DNA of 64,000 bases from positions 372,001-436,000 of the forward strand of contig CAZVNM010000002.1 of assembly GCA_964628685.1 (NCBI GenBank). The letters run 5' to 3'. Source of the DNA: CALMEC01 sp964628685. Lineage in GTDB: Bacteria > Actinomycetota > Thermoleophilia > Miltoncostaeales > Miltoncostaeaceae. The notes under the pieces are model-generated. The model did not search any database and was not told the origin of the DNA. It worked only from the letters and a program-made list of their open reading frames with translations. The position numbers and the translations under genes are program-made. Numbering within the stretch: position 1 is the stretch's first letter; each line of letters starts with the position of its first letter. Shown in pieces: positions 33,723 through 42,123 of this stretch.

Positions 33723-34880
33723 GTGAGGATTCGAACCGCAATGATCTGTGCCCTGGCCGCGTCCAGCCTCGCGCTGGCCGCGTGTGGCGGCGGCGACGGC
33801 GACGGCTCCCTGGGGCCGGACGACGCCGTGGCCCTGACGGTCGGTGACGTCAAGATCACCAACGGCCAGATCGAGCACCGGGCCACCGCACTCGCCAAGC
33901 AGCAGGCCGAGGGCGCGGGTGGTGAGCCGGCCACCCCGGGCAGCGACGAGTTCGCGACCCTGCGTCGCACCGCCGCGGAGGGACTTCGCGACGAGGCCGT
34001 GTTCGGCGTCCTCGCCAAGCGGTGTGGCAAGCCGTGCGCGGTCACCAAGGCGACCGTCAACCAGCAGATCGCGCAGACGATCACGCAGCAGTTCGGCGGG
34101 TCGCGTCCGGCGTTCGACAAGCGCCTGGCGGAGCTCGGCATCACCATGAAGGACCTGCAGGAGCAGTTCACCGCCGGCATCCAGGAGCAGCGGCTCTCGG
34201 ACCGTCAGCTCAAGAACATCACGTTCACCGAGGCCCAGGCCAGGGCGTACTACCAGACGAACATCGCGACCTACCGCACACCCGCCGAGAAGCGCGTCGC
34301 GCACATCCTGGTGGCGACGAAGGCCGTGGCCGACCGGCTGCGTCCCCAGCTGACGCCGCAGAACTTCGCCCAGATGGCGCGGGCCCGCTCCACGGACCCG
34401 GCCGCCAAGAGCACCGGGGGCGACCTCGGACCCACCAACGCCGGTGGCCTCCTGCCCGAGATCCAGACCGCGATGGCGAAGCTGAAGCCCGGACAGATCT
34501 CTCAGCCGGTGGAGACCCAGTTCGGCTGGAGCATCGTCATGGTCCGCGACGTGCCGGCCACCATCAAGCCGTTCTCCGCAGTTCGGACCGACATCATGAC
34601 CGAGCAGCTCCAGGTCGCCCAGAACACCGCGCTCGAGCGCTGGCGGGCGACGGTCGTCAAGAAGGTGCAGGACACCACCGTCTGGCAGAACGACCGGGTG
34701 AAGCCGCAGTCGGTGGGGCAGTCGGCCATCCCCACCGAGACCTCCGCCCCGTCCACGGACACGACCGCGGCACCCGCCGGCACGACCACGGCACCGCCCG
34801 CGGACACCACGGCGACGACGACCGCGCCACCGGCCGCCACGACGACCGCGCCACCGGCCGCGACCACCACCGCACCCTGA
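33723..34880 (+). CDS. Lipoprotein PpiC-type peptidyl-prolyl isomerase (SurA/PrsA-like foldase)
   Basis: A 385-residue exported foldase. The lipobox is LALAACGGG. A helical SurA_N-like chaperone region (~25-175) precedes a parvulin domain (~185-300: RVAHILVATKAVADRL, STGGDLGPTNAGGLLPEIQTAMAKLKPGQIS). The tail (~340-385) is a Thr/Ala/Pro low-complexity stretch with TTAPPAA repeats, likely a flexible wall-spanning or O-glycosylated segment. GTG 33723 fits a leaderless start; ATG 33705 is an alternative. The stop overlaps the mazG start by one base. Confidence 0.9.
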   Translation: MRIRTAMICALAASSLALAACGGGDGDGSLGPDDAVALTVGDVKITNGQIEHRATALAKQQAEGAGGEPATPGSDEFATLRRTAAEGLRDEAVFGVLAKRCGKPCAVTKATVNQQIAQTITQQFGGSRPAFDKRLAELGITMKDLQEQFTAGIQEQRLSDRQLKNITFTEAQARAYYQTNIATYRTPAEKRVAHILVATKAVADRLRPQLTPQNFAQMARARSTDPAAKSTGGDLGPTNAGGLLPEIQTAMAKLKPGQISQPVETQFGWSIVMVRDVPATIKPFSAVRTDIMTEQLQVAQNTALERWRATVVKKVQDTTVWQNDRVKPQSVGQSAIPTETSAPSTDTTAAPAGTTTAPPADTTATTTAPPAATTTAPPAATTTAP

Positions 34881-35884
34881 TGCTCACGATCGTCGGCCTG
34901 GGGTCCGGCGATCCCGACGAGGTGCCGGCCGCCGCGCTCGCGACCGTCGCCGAGGCCGGTCGTGTGTGGGCCTGCGGCGTGGAGGACGGGTTGGCGGCGG
35001 CCCACGGGATCACCGTCGACGCGTGCACGATCGACGACCTCCCCGACGACGGCGTCCTGATCGCACCGGACACCGTGGCGGTCCGCATCGCCGGAATGCG
35101 ACCGCAGGCCGCCACCGTCCCCGACCGCGACCGTCTGCGCGACCGCGCCATCGGCCACGCCGTCGCCCGGCTGGTGCACGTGGGCGCGCACCTGCGACGC
35201 GAGTGCCCCTGGGACCGCGAACAGACCGCCGCGACGATCGTCCCCCACACGGTCGAGGAGGCCTTCGAGGTGGCCGAGGCCGTGGGCGACGGCGACGTGG
35301 CACGTCAGGTCGACGAGATCGGCGACCTGCTGTTCCAGTCGGTCTTCCTGGCACAGCTGCTGGAGGAGGAACGCGTCGCCGATCTGGGCACCATCGCCCA
35401 CGACCACGCCGACAAGCTGATCGCACGCCACCCGCACGTGTACGGCGAGGCGGTGGCCGAGGGCGCCGGCGGCGTGCGCGACCTCTGGGAACGGCAGAAG
35501 CGCGAGTCGCGCGGCGGCGGGATCTTCCACGAGATGCCGGTGGGCCTGCCCGCCCTGGCGTACGCCACCAAGGCCCAGCGACGCGCGGCCGCGGTGGGGT
35601 TCACGTTCGCCGACGCGGATGCGGCGCTCGCCAAGCTGGACGAGGAGGTCGCCGAGCTGCGCGACTCCCCGGACCCGGACGAGCTGGGCGACGTGCTCTT
35701 CGCCTGCGTCGCGGTGGCACGTGCCCTGGGCGTCGACCCCGAGATCGCCGTCCGCCGCGCCGCCCAGCGGTTTCGGGATCGCGTCGAGCGGGCCGCGCAG
35801 CGGGTGTCCGCCGACGGGCGGCGGTTCGAGGACCTGACCCCGCAGGAACAGCTGGAGCACTACGCACGCGCGAAGGGCGACTGA
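34880..35884 (+). CDS. mazG: Nucleoside triphosphate pyrophosphohydrolase MazG with degenerate N-terminal domain
   Basis: A 334-residue protein. The C-terminal ~245 residues carry two MazG units: HLRRECPWDREQT, the metal-binding EEAFEVAEA..DEIGDLLFQ, and a second DEEVAELRDS..DELGDVLFA. The enzyme hydrolyses NTPs and cleans damaged nucleotides. The first ~85 residues (MLTIVGLGSGDPDEVP..) look like the beginning of a tetrapyrrole methylase domain, as in YabN-type fusions, but the rest of that domain is missing. Coupled to the foldase gene by a 1-nt overlap. Confidence 0.93.
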   Translation: MLTIVGLGSGDPDEVPAAALATVAEAGRVWACGVEDGLAAAHGITVDACTIDDLPDDGVLIAPDTVAVRIAGMRPQAATVPDRDRLRDRAIGHAVARLVHVGAHLRRECPWDREQTAATIVPHTVEEAFEVAEAVGDGDVARQVDEIGDLLFQSVFLAQLLEEERVADLGTIAHDHADKLIARHPHVYGEAVAEGAGGVRDLWERQKRESRGGGIFHEMPVGLPALAYATKAQRRAAAVGFTFADADAALAKLDEEVAELRDSPDPDELGDVLFACVAVARALGVDPEIAVRRAAQRFRDRVERAAQRVSADGRRFEDLTPQEQLEHYARAKGD

Positions 35885-35887
35885 CCC

Positions 35888-37963
35888 TCAGCCGTCGGAC
35901 GACGGGGTGTACGCGTGCACCCGGTCCCGGCCGGCCGCCTTGGCCGCGTAGAGCGCCGCGTCGGCCTCCGCCATCAGCCGCTCCAGGATCTCGTCACCGG
36001 TGTGCTCGTCGCGCAGCTGCGTGACGCCGACGCTGATCGTGGGCTCGACGCCCTGCGTGGCGTCCAGCACCGGCACGCACAGGCTTCGCACGAGCTGGCA
36101 GAGGCGCTCGCCCAGGACGATCGCCGAGCGCAGGTCGGTCTCGGTCAGCACCAGGGCGAACTCCTCACCGCCCACCCGTCCGATCAGATCCGCGTGGCGG
36201 ATCGCTCCTTCGCAGGCCTGCGCCACCGCGGCCAGCACCGCGTCGCCGGCGGCGTGGCCGTGCGTGTCGTTGACCGTCTTGAAGTGATCCAGGTCGAGCA
36301 GCGCGAACGACAGCGGCCGGTTGTAGCGTCGCGCCTGCACGATCTGGCGCTCGGCCTGCGTCATGAAGTGTCCGCGCGCGGACACGCCGGTGAGCGAGTC
36401 GGTGAACGCCTGGTGCTCCAGCTCCTTGCGAAGCCGCTGCAGCTCGGTGATGTCGGTCGAAAAGCCGATCAGCCGGTCCGGGTGGCCCAGATGACCCAGC
36501 GGAACCTTGACCGACCAGTAGTGGCGCTCGCTGCCGTCCGGCATCGTCGCCGTCTCCTCGAGCGTCCGGATCTCCTGGGAGTCGAGGACGATGCGATCCG
36601 CCTCCCAGAAGACGTCGCTCGCCTCCTGCCCGGTGATCTCCGGCTCGCGACGTCCGATGACCTCGTCCGGCGTCCGGCCGAACAGGCCGGCCCAGTGCCG
36701 GTTGACGTAGCGCATGCGCCTGTCGCGGTCCTTCATGTAGATGTACGCGCCGGCGTTGTCGAGCACGGTGTCCAGAAGCGCCCGCTGCTCGATCAGCTCG
36801 TGCTCCAGCTCCTTGCGGTCGGTGATGTCGGTCGACACGCCGCAGACCCCGATCACGCGTCCGTCGTCGTCGAAGATCGGCGCCTTGACCGACCAGAAGT
36901 GGCGCAGCCGTCCGTCGAACACCCCGGACTCCTCCGCGACGTGCCGGCGACGACCGTCGATGACGACCTGGTCCAGGGCGCTGAAGCGCTCGGCGAACTC
37001 CGCCGGCACGACCTCGGCCTCCAGCCGGCCCTGCGCGTCGTCGGGCGTCGTTCCGAAAAGCTCCGCCCACTCCCGGTTGACGTAGAGGAGCCGCCGGTCG
37101 AGGTCCTTCATGTAGATGGACGCGTCGGCGTTGTCGAGGACCGTCTCGAGCAGCCGGCGCTGGTCCTGGACCGCACGTTCGAGGGCCTTGCGGTCGGTGA
37201 TGTCGGTGCTGACGCCGCAGATGCCCACGATCCGTCCGGCGTCGTCGCGCATCGGCGTCTTGACCGCCCAGTAGGTGCGGTCCCGACCCTCCACGTCGAC
37301 GCCCGCCTCCTCGTTGGCGGTCATCTCACCCCGCTCGAGGGTGACCGCGTCGTTCGCGCGGACGGCCTCCGCCATGTCCGGCGAGAAGAACGCCTCGTCG
37401 GGCTGGCCGATGATCTCGTCGAGGCTTCTGCCGAAGAGCGCGCGGGTGGCGGCGTTGGCATACGTGTACCGGCTCTGCGCGTCCTTGGTGTAGACGTGCG
37501 CGCCGATGCCGTCGAGGATCTCCTGAAGCGACCTGAGCCGCAGCCTGATCTCGTCGAGCGACGGGTCCGAATGCTCTGCGGGGGCCTCCTCGCCGCGGAG
37601 CGCGCCGATGAGCGCGTCGCAGCGCGCGATCCGCTCGTGCAGGCGCCGGCGCTCCGCCTGCGCGTGCGTCACGGCCTCGTCCACCACCCGGCGGGCCTCG
37701 TCGCGGGTCCCAGCATCGTCGGACGCCCCCGCCTCCAGGTCGTCCATCGCCCCCAGCACCGCGCGGATCTGTTCGAGGTCCAGCCCCGCGGCCTTGAGGT
37801 CACCGATCCGCGCGAGGCGCGCGAGGTCGGCGTCGCCGTACAGGCGAAAGCCGCCCTGCGACCGTTCCGGCCGCAGCAGCCCCGCCTCCTCGTAGTAGCG
37901 GATCGTCCGAATCGACAGGCCGGTCGCAGTGGCGACCGCCCCGATGTGTTTCCCGTCGCTCAC
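35888..37963 (-). CDS. MerR HTH – three PAS – GGDEF diguanylate cyclase fusion
   Basis: A 691-residue protein with an unusual domain order. An N-terminal MerR winged helix (~6-73: IGAVATATGLSIRTIRYYEEAGLL) is followed by a helical MerR dimerisation segment (~74-125). Three PAS domains (~146-258, ~270-384, ~396-508) each contain a YTKD/YMKD-type opening; the first two end in GVSTDITDRK, the third in GFSTDITELQ. A GGDEF domain (~515-680) has active-site GGEEF at 598-602 and an intact inhibitory site RHAD at 589-592. It should make c-di-GMP under PAS control and may bind DNA. It is convergent with mazG and lies alone on its strand. Confidence 0.93.
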   Translation of the reverse strand: MSDGKHIGAVATATGLSIRTIRYYEEAGLLRPERSQGGFRLYGDADLARLARIGDLKAAGLDLEQIRAVLGAMDDLEAGASDDAGTRDEARRVVDEAVTHAQAERRRLHERIARCDALIGALRGEEAPAEHSDPSLDEIRLRLRSLQEILDGIGAHVYTKDAQSRYTYANAATRALFGRSLDEIIGQPDEAFFSPDMAEAVRANDAVTLERGEMTANEEAGVDVEGRDRTYWAVKTPMRDDAGRIVGICGVSTDITDRKALERAVQDQRRLLETVLDNADASIYMKDLDRRLLYVNREWAELFGTTPDDAQGRLEAEVVPAEFAERFSALDQVVIDGRRRHVAEESGVFDGRLRHFWSVKAPIFDDDGRVIGVCGVSTDITDRKELEHELIEQRALLDTVLDNAGAYIYMKDRDRRMRYVNRHWAGLFGRTPDEVIGRREPEITGQEASDVFWEADRIVLDSQEIRTLEETATMPDGSERHYWSVKVPLGHLGHPDRLIGFSTDITELQRLRKELEHQAFTDSLTGVSARGHFMTQAERQIVQARRYNRPLSFALLDLDHFKTVNDTHGHAAGDAVLAAVAQACEGAIRHADLIGRVGGEEFALVLTETDLRSAIVLGERLCQLVRSLCVPVLDATQGVEPTISVGVTQLRDEHTGDEILERLMAEADAALYAAKAAGRDRVHAYTPSSDG

Positions 37964-38110
37964 CGCGGTGCATCTCTCCAGTGACGTAAGACGCAGGGAT
38001 GGTAGAGCAGTGATGGGATCGGCTCAACCGGTCCCGCGGAACGTCGCAGGGCGCCCAGACACATGTCAGGAGCCGGGGTGATCGACACCGGACCCCGACA
38101 TCCGGCCGGA

Positions 38111-38116
38111 TAGACT
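38111..38116 (+). promoter_or_regulatory. -10-like element (TAGACT) of the eno promoter
   Basis: TAGACT 38 nt upstream of GTG 38155, with a GGAGG ribosome site at 38142-38146. No clear -35 is seen. Confidence 0.4.
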
Positions 38117-38154
38117 CGTGACCGTTCCACCAGTCGCCCACCGGAGGTCAGCCC

Positions 38155-39432
38155 GTGTCGAAGATCACCCGTGTCCACGCCCGTCAGATCCTCGATTCGC
38201 GGGGACAGCCGACGGTCGAGGTGGATGTCGCCCTCGAATCCGGTGCGGTCGGGACCGCGGCGGTCCCCTCCGGCGCCAGCACCGGCGCCCACGAGGCCCT
38301 CGAGCTTCGCGACGGTGACGCCGGCGCCTACGGCGGCAAGGGTGTCCTCAAGGCCGTCGCCAACGTCCAGCACGAGCTGGCCCACGCGCTTCAGGGACAG
38401 GACGCCGACGGTCAGGCGAAGCTCGACCGCATGATGATCGAGCTGGACGGCACCCCCACCAAGTCGCGCTTCGGCGCCAACGCCATCCTCGGCTGCTCGC
38501 TGGCCATCGCGAAGGCCGCGGCCGCGGACGCCGGGCTGCCGCTCTACCGGTACATCGGCGGGGTGCAGGCCCACCGCCTGCCGGTGCCCATGATGAACAT
38601 CCTGAACGGCGGGGCGCACGCCGACAACAACGTCGACCTGCAGGAGTTCATGGTCGCGCCGGTCGGCGCCGGCACCTTCGCCGACGCCCTGCGCGCCGGC
38701 GCGGAGGTCTACCAGGCGCTCAAGAAGGTGCTGCGCGACGAGAAGCTCGGCACGGGCGTCGGCGACGAGGGCGGGTTCGCCCCCAACCTGGGCTCCAACG
38801 GCGAGGCGCTCGAGGTGATCATGCGGGCGATCGACGCCGCCGGATACACGGCGGGCACCGACATCGCCCTGGCGCTCGACCCGGCCTCCACCGAGTTCTA
38901 CCGCGACGGCGCCTACCACCTGGAGGGTGACGGCCGCGTGCTGTCGCCGGACGAGATGGTGGACTTCTGGCAGGACCTCGTGGACCGCTTCCCGATCGTG
39001 TCGATCGAGGACGGCATGGCGGAGGACGACTGGGACGGCTGGAAGACCCTCACCGACCGCATCGGCGACCGCGTGCAGCTGGTGGGCGACGACCTGTTCG
39101 TGACCAATCCCGTCCGTCTGAAGGAGGGCATCGACCGCGGGGTGGGCAACGCGATCCTCATCAAGCTCAACCAGATCGGCACGCTCACCGAGACGCTCGA
39201 GGCCATCGACCTGGGCGCCTCCGCCGGCTATGCGTCGATGATCTCCCACCGCTCGGGCGAGACCGAGGACACGACGATCGCCGACCTGGCCGTCGCCACC
39301 GGCGCGGGCCAGATCAAGACGGGGGCGCCGGCCCGCAGCGAGCGCGTGGCCAAGTACAACCGTCTGCTTCGGATCGAGGAGGAGCTCGGACCGGCGGCCA
39401 GCTACCCGGGTCGGTCGGCCTTCCGGGCTTGA
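38155..39432 (+). CDS. eno: Enolase
   Basis: A 425-residue glycolytic enzyme (EC 4.2.1.11) interconverting 2-phosphoglycerate and phosphoenolpyruvate. Motifs: RQILDSRGQPTVEVDV, SGASTGAHEALELRD, the catalytic GDEGGFAPN, metal ligands in SIEDGMAEDD and LVGDDLFVTN, the catalytic lysine in ILIKLNQIGTLTET, and SHRSGETEDT. It starts the eno–ftsB–DUF501 block characteristic of actinobacteria. GTG 38155 has a good ribosome site. Confidence 0.98.
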   Translation: MSKITRVHARQILDSRGQPTVEVDVALESGAVGTAAVPSGASTGAHEALELRDGDAGAYGGKGVLKAVANVQHELAHALQGQDADGQAKLDRMMIELDGTPTKSRFGANAILGCSLAIAKAAAADAGLPLYRYIGGVQAHRLPVPMMNILNGGAHADNNVDLQEFMVAPVGAGTFADALRAGAEVYQALKKVLRDEKLGTGVGDEGGFAPNLGSNGEALEVIMRAIDAAGYTAGTDIALALDPASTEFYRDGAYHLEGDGRVLSPDEMVDFWQDLVDRFPIVSIEDGMAEDDWDGWKTLTDRIGDRVQLVGDDLFVTNPVRLKEGIDRGVGNAILIKLNQIGTLTETLEAIDLGASAGYASMISHRSGETEDTTIADLAVATGAGQIKTGAPARSERVAKYNRLLRIEEELGPAASYPGRSAFRA

Positions 39433-39480
39433 CGCAACGTGTGAGGGCAGGAGTCGGGCGCCGCGCGGCGTACGCCATCG

Positions 39481-39834
39481 GTGACGCGCCGCGACGGCGG
39501 CGCCCGACGTCGAAGGACCCGTCCGCTGCGCCCCCGCGCCCTCAAACGCATCTTCCTCCTGTTCGTGGTGATCGCGCTCGTGGTCTCGTACATCGGCCCG
39601 ATCCGCGGATACCGGGCCAAGCGTGCGGAGCTGCGCGGACAGGAGGTCGCCCTGCAGCGGCTGATCGTCGAACGCGATTCGCTGCGTCATGCCCTGCGGC
39701 AGATCAAGAACCCCGCCGTCATGGAGTCCCGTGCGCGCGAGCTGGGCTTCATGAAGGAGGGCGAGGTGCAGTACCGGGTGACCGGCCTTGAACAACCGGC
39801 GGACTCCGGGCTGTGGGGCATCGTCGCCCGCTGA
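39481..39834 (+). CDS. Septum formation initiator FtsB/DivIC-like protein
   Basis: A 117-residue bitopic protein with a basic cytoplasmic N-terminus (RRRRTRPLRPRALKR), one transmembrane helix (IFLLFVVIALVVSYIGPI), a short coiled coil with leucine spacing (LRGQEVALQRLIVERDSLRHAL), and the family motif ESRARELGFMKEGEVQY. It would join the FtsL/FtsQ-type divisome subcomplex. Its position after eno matches other actinobacteria. GTG 39481 is assigned. Confidence 0.92.
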   Translation: MTRRDGGARRRRTRPLRPRALKRIFLLFVVIALVVSYIGPIRGYRAKRAELRGQEVALQRLIVERDSLRHALRQIKNPAVMESRARELGFMKEGEVQYRVTGLEQPADSGLWGIVAR

Positions 39835-40282
39835 TCGCGAGGCGGTCCGTCGGCTGCTCGGCCGCGAGCCCTTCACCGACTTCCGGGTGGCGGTGCGCTG
39901 CCCGTTCGGGCGACCGGCCGTGCTCGAGAACGACCCGGTCGACCTCGAGGGACGGCCGTTCCCGACGCGCCACTGGCTGGCCTGCCGCGCCCTGGCGGTC
40001 GCGGTGAGCCGGTTGGAGGCGACGGGTGGCGTCCGGGCGCTGGAGGATGATGAGGGGATGACCCCGCACGTCACCGCCGCGCACGCCGCGCACGCCCGAC
40101 TCCACGCCGGCCACCGCGTGGGCGGCGTCGGCGATGCCCGCAGGGTCAAATGCCTGCACGCGCAGCTGGCGTTCGCGCTCGCCCAGGGCGGCAACCCCGT
40201 CGGGGACTGGATCATCGAACGCGGCGCGGTCGCCTACCCGACCGGTCGCTGCTGTGCCGACGCACTGGGGGACGCGGGGTGA
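39788..40282 (+). CDS. DUF501 family protein
   Basis: A 164-residue DUF501 protein (DREAVRRLLGREPFTDFRVAVRCPFGRPAVLEN, then PFPTRHWLACRALAVAVSRLEATGGV, and HARLHAGHRVGGVGDARRVKCLHAQLAFAL). The function is unknown, although the family nearly always follows eno–ftsB in actinobacteria. Conserved Cys and His residues (CPFG, CLHAQLA) could bind a metal. The only usable start is TTG 39788, which overlaps ftsB by 47 nt. The stop overlaps the next GTG. Confidence 0.87.
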   Translation: MNNRRTPGCGASSPADREAVRRLLGREPFTDFRVAVRCPFGRPAVLENDPVDLEGRPFPTRHWLACRALAVAVSRLEATGGVRALEDDEGMTPHVTAAHAAHARLHAGHRVGGVGDARRVKCLHAQLAFALAQGGNPVGDWIIERGAVAYPTGRCCADALGDAG

Positions 40283-40590
40283 GCGCCCGGGCGCAGGCGG
40301 CTGTCTTCGAATGGCTGCAGGGGCCGGAGCGGCTTTCGCGGATCACCGCACGTGAGCGGATCGTGTGCGAACGGGTCATCGACGCGGTCACGCTCGAACT
40401 GCGCCGCCGCATGGGCGCGGACTTCGGCGTGGACGACCTGGCGGTCTGTTACGCGACCGCCTCGGATTGGTTCCTGCCGCTGGCGCTCGACGTCGCGCCC
40501 CAGGGGGGCGCCGCACACGACGAGGCCCTCGTGCTCGACACGGCCTTCGCCCGGTTCATGCGTCGCGCCAGGGATGCGGGGCTGTGGTAG
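40279..40590 (+). CDS. Small helical protein of unknown function in the eno operon
   Basis: A 103-residue soluble protein. Visible features are a helical first half (FEWLQGPERLSRITARERIVCERVIDAVTLELRR) and a WFLPLALDVAP stretch. There is no signal or membrane segment. GTG 40279 overlaps the DUF501 stop (GTGA), so it belongs to the same operon. I do not recognise a family, but similar position-conserved ORFs would be expected in relatives. Confidence 0.72.
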   Translation: MSARAQAAVFEWLQGPERLSRITARERIVCERVIDAVTLELRRRMGADFGVDDLAVCYATASDWFLPLALDVAPQGGAAHDEALVLDTAFARFMRRARDAGLW

Positions 40591-40817
40591 CCAGGCCGCG
40601 CGACACACCGCCGACGCGGGAGACCCGGCCGGCTCCGCGACGCGGCGGGCGCAAGCGGCGGATCACCAGCGGCCTCGCGATCCTGCTCGCCGTGATGGCG
40701 TTCGCCGCCGGCGTCGTGGTCGGCTGGGCGGGGCGGGGCGGCCCCGCGGACCCGGTGCTGGTCACCACGAGCCAGGAGATCCCCCTCGTGACGGTGACCC
40801 AGACGCAGGCACCCTGA
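40584..40817 (+). CDS. Small single-pass membrane protein
   Basis: A 77-residue protein with an Arg/Pro-rich N-terminus, one transmembrane helix (ITSGLAILLAVMAFAAGVVVGW) and a short outer tail (VLVTTSQEIPLVTVTQTQAP). GTG 40584 overlaps the stop of the upstream gene; the adjacent GTA-G at 40587 also overlaps it. It is the last gene of the eno operon and convergent with the anti-sigma gene. Function unknown. Confidence 0.65.
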   Translation: MVARPRDTPPTRETRPAPRRGGRKRRITSGLAILLAVMAFAAGVVVGWAGRGGPADPVLVTTSQEIPLVTVTQTQAP

Positions 40818-40833
40818 CCGGGACCCGGTCGGA

Positions 40834-41538
40834 TCAGGGCGCGGCGGCGTGCTCGCTGAGGCGCAGGTGGATGGGCGCGCCCGGGGTGTGAGCGTCGAGG
40901 GCCCGCGGGTCCTCCCACTCGCCGATGCCGGTGAGCGCGCGGCGCACGTCGGCGTCCCGGTCGGCGGGGACGGTGATCGTGACGGTCGCCGAGGTGGGCG
41001 TGCGGGCGTCCTCGGTGATGAACGTGGGGCCGCCGGCCGCCGTCTCGATCTCGGCCAGCGCATCGTCGAGCGCACCGGCCTCCACGGTGATCTGGGCCGG
41101 CGTGTCCGCGGACCGGGCGAGGCCGCCCGGTGCGGGCTCGGCCAGCGTGGCCGTGGGTGCCGGTGCCGCGGCGGGGGGCACGGCGCTGTCGAACTGTCCG
41201 CTCTCATCGGCGCCGCCGCGACCGCCGACCGTGCTGTCGCCGCTCGACCCGCCGCCCGTCGAGATCACGCCGACCGCGACGATCGCCGCGACCACGGCAC
41301 CGAGCGCCGGCGCCATCACGTTCAGCCGCTTCCAGAAGGGCAGCCTGGGTGCACCGGCCGGCTGTCCCGCCGGCTCGCCGAGCGCCAGCACACGCCGGCG
41401 CAGGTCGTCGGACGCGCCCGGCGCCGCCCCCCGCAGATCCGCGGCCAGGTGCAGCATGGCGCGGGCCTCGTCGTCATCCGGTGCGGCCGTGCCGTCGAGG
41501 ATGGCATCCAGCCGCTCGGGGGTCATCTCGTCACGCAT
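40834..41538 (-). CDS. Putative membrane anti-sigma factor
   Basis: A 234-residue protein. An N-terminal ~75 residues (EMTPERLDAILDGTAAPDDDEARAMLHLAADLR) resemble a short anti-sigma domain without zinc ligands. One transmembrane helix follows (MAPALGAVVAAIVAVGVIST), then a Pro/Ala linker and a C-terminal globular domain (~130-234). The gene overlaps the upstream ECF sigma gene by 8 nt, the classic sigma/anti-sigma arrangement. Confidence 0.8.
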   Translation of the reverse strand: MRDEMTPERLDAILDGTAAPDDDEARAMLHLAADLRGAAPGASDDLRRRVLALGEPAGQPAGAPRLPFWKRLNVMAPALGAVVAAIVAVGVISTGGGSSGDSTVGGRGGADESGQFDSAVPPAAAPAPTATLAEPAPGGLARSADTPAQITVEAGALDDALAEIETAAGGPTFITEDARTPTSATVTITVPADRDADVRRALTGIGEWEDPRALDAHTPGAPIHLRLSEHAAAP

Positions 41539-42067
41539 CCCCGAGTTCCTTTCGCAGCTTGGTCATGGCCCTGTGAAGATGGGTGGAGCAGGCCGATGGT
41601 GACACGCCCACGAGTCCGGCGGTGGTCGCGTTGTCGACGTCGAGCAGGACCCGCAGTGCCACGATCTCACGCTCGACGTCGCTCAGGGCCTCCAGCGCCG
41701 TCGCCATGTGCGGTGGGAACGTCGCGAGCTCCGGCGTGACCTCCTCGGTCGCGACCGGGGTCATCGCCGAGTAACGGTCCTCGCGGTCGTGGCGGCGCCG
41801 TTCGGCGCGGAAGTGGTCCAGGGCGATGCGCTTGGCGATCGTGATCAGCCAGGTCAGGACCGCGCCCTTGCGCGGATCGAACGTATGCCACTGCCGGAAC
41901 GCGCGCTCGAAGGTCTCGGCCGTCAGGTCCTCGGCCAGATGGACGTCGCGGACCATCTGGGTGAGGTAGCGGTGGACGGCGTCAAGGTGGGCCGTCGCCG
42001 CGTCGGTGAATGTGGGCGCGCTGGCGCTCGCTCGTCTCATGATCATGGTGATCGCGGTGACGCTCAT
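41531..42067 (-). CDS. ECF-family RNA polymerase sigma factor
   Basis: A 178-residue sigma factor. Region 2 includes HRYLTQMVRDVHLAEDLTAETFERAFRQWHTF and LTWLITIAKRIALDHFRAERR; region 4 includes LEALSDVEREIVALRVLLDVDNATTAGLVG with recognition helix SACSTHLHRAMTKL. The first nine residues contain two later possible starts (ATG 42046, ATG 42040). Coupled to the downstream anti-sigma gene. The regulon is unknown; the adjacent minus-strand gene upstream is not obviously related. Confidence 0.9.
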   Translation of the reverse strand: MSVTAITMIMRRASASAPTFTDAATAHLDAVHRYLTQMVRDVHLAEDLTAETFERAFRQWHTFDPRKGAVLTWLITIAKRIALDHFRAERRRHDREDRYSAMTPVATEEVTPELATFPPHMATALEALSDVEREIVALRVLLDVDNATTAGLVGVSPSACSTHLHRAMTKLRKELGDA

Positions 42068-42123
42068 GACACTGATACGCCACCGGTGCGGCCTCGGTCA
42101 CGGGCCGGTTCGCACAATAGTGA

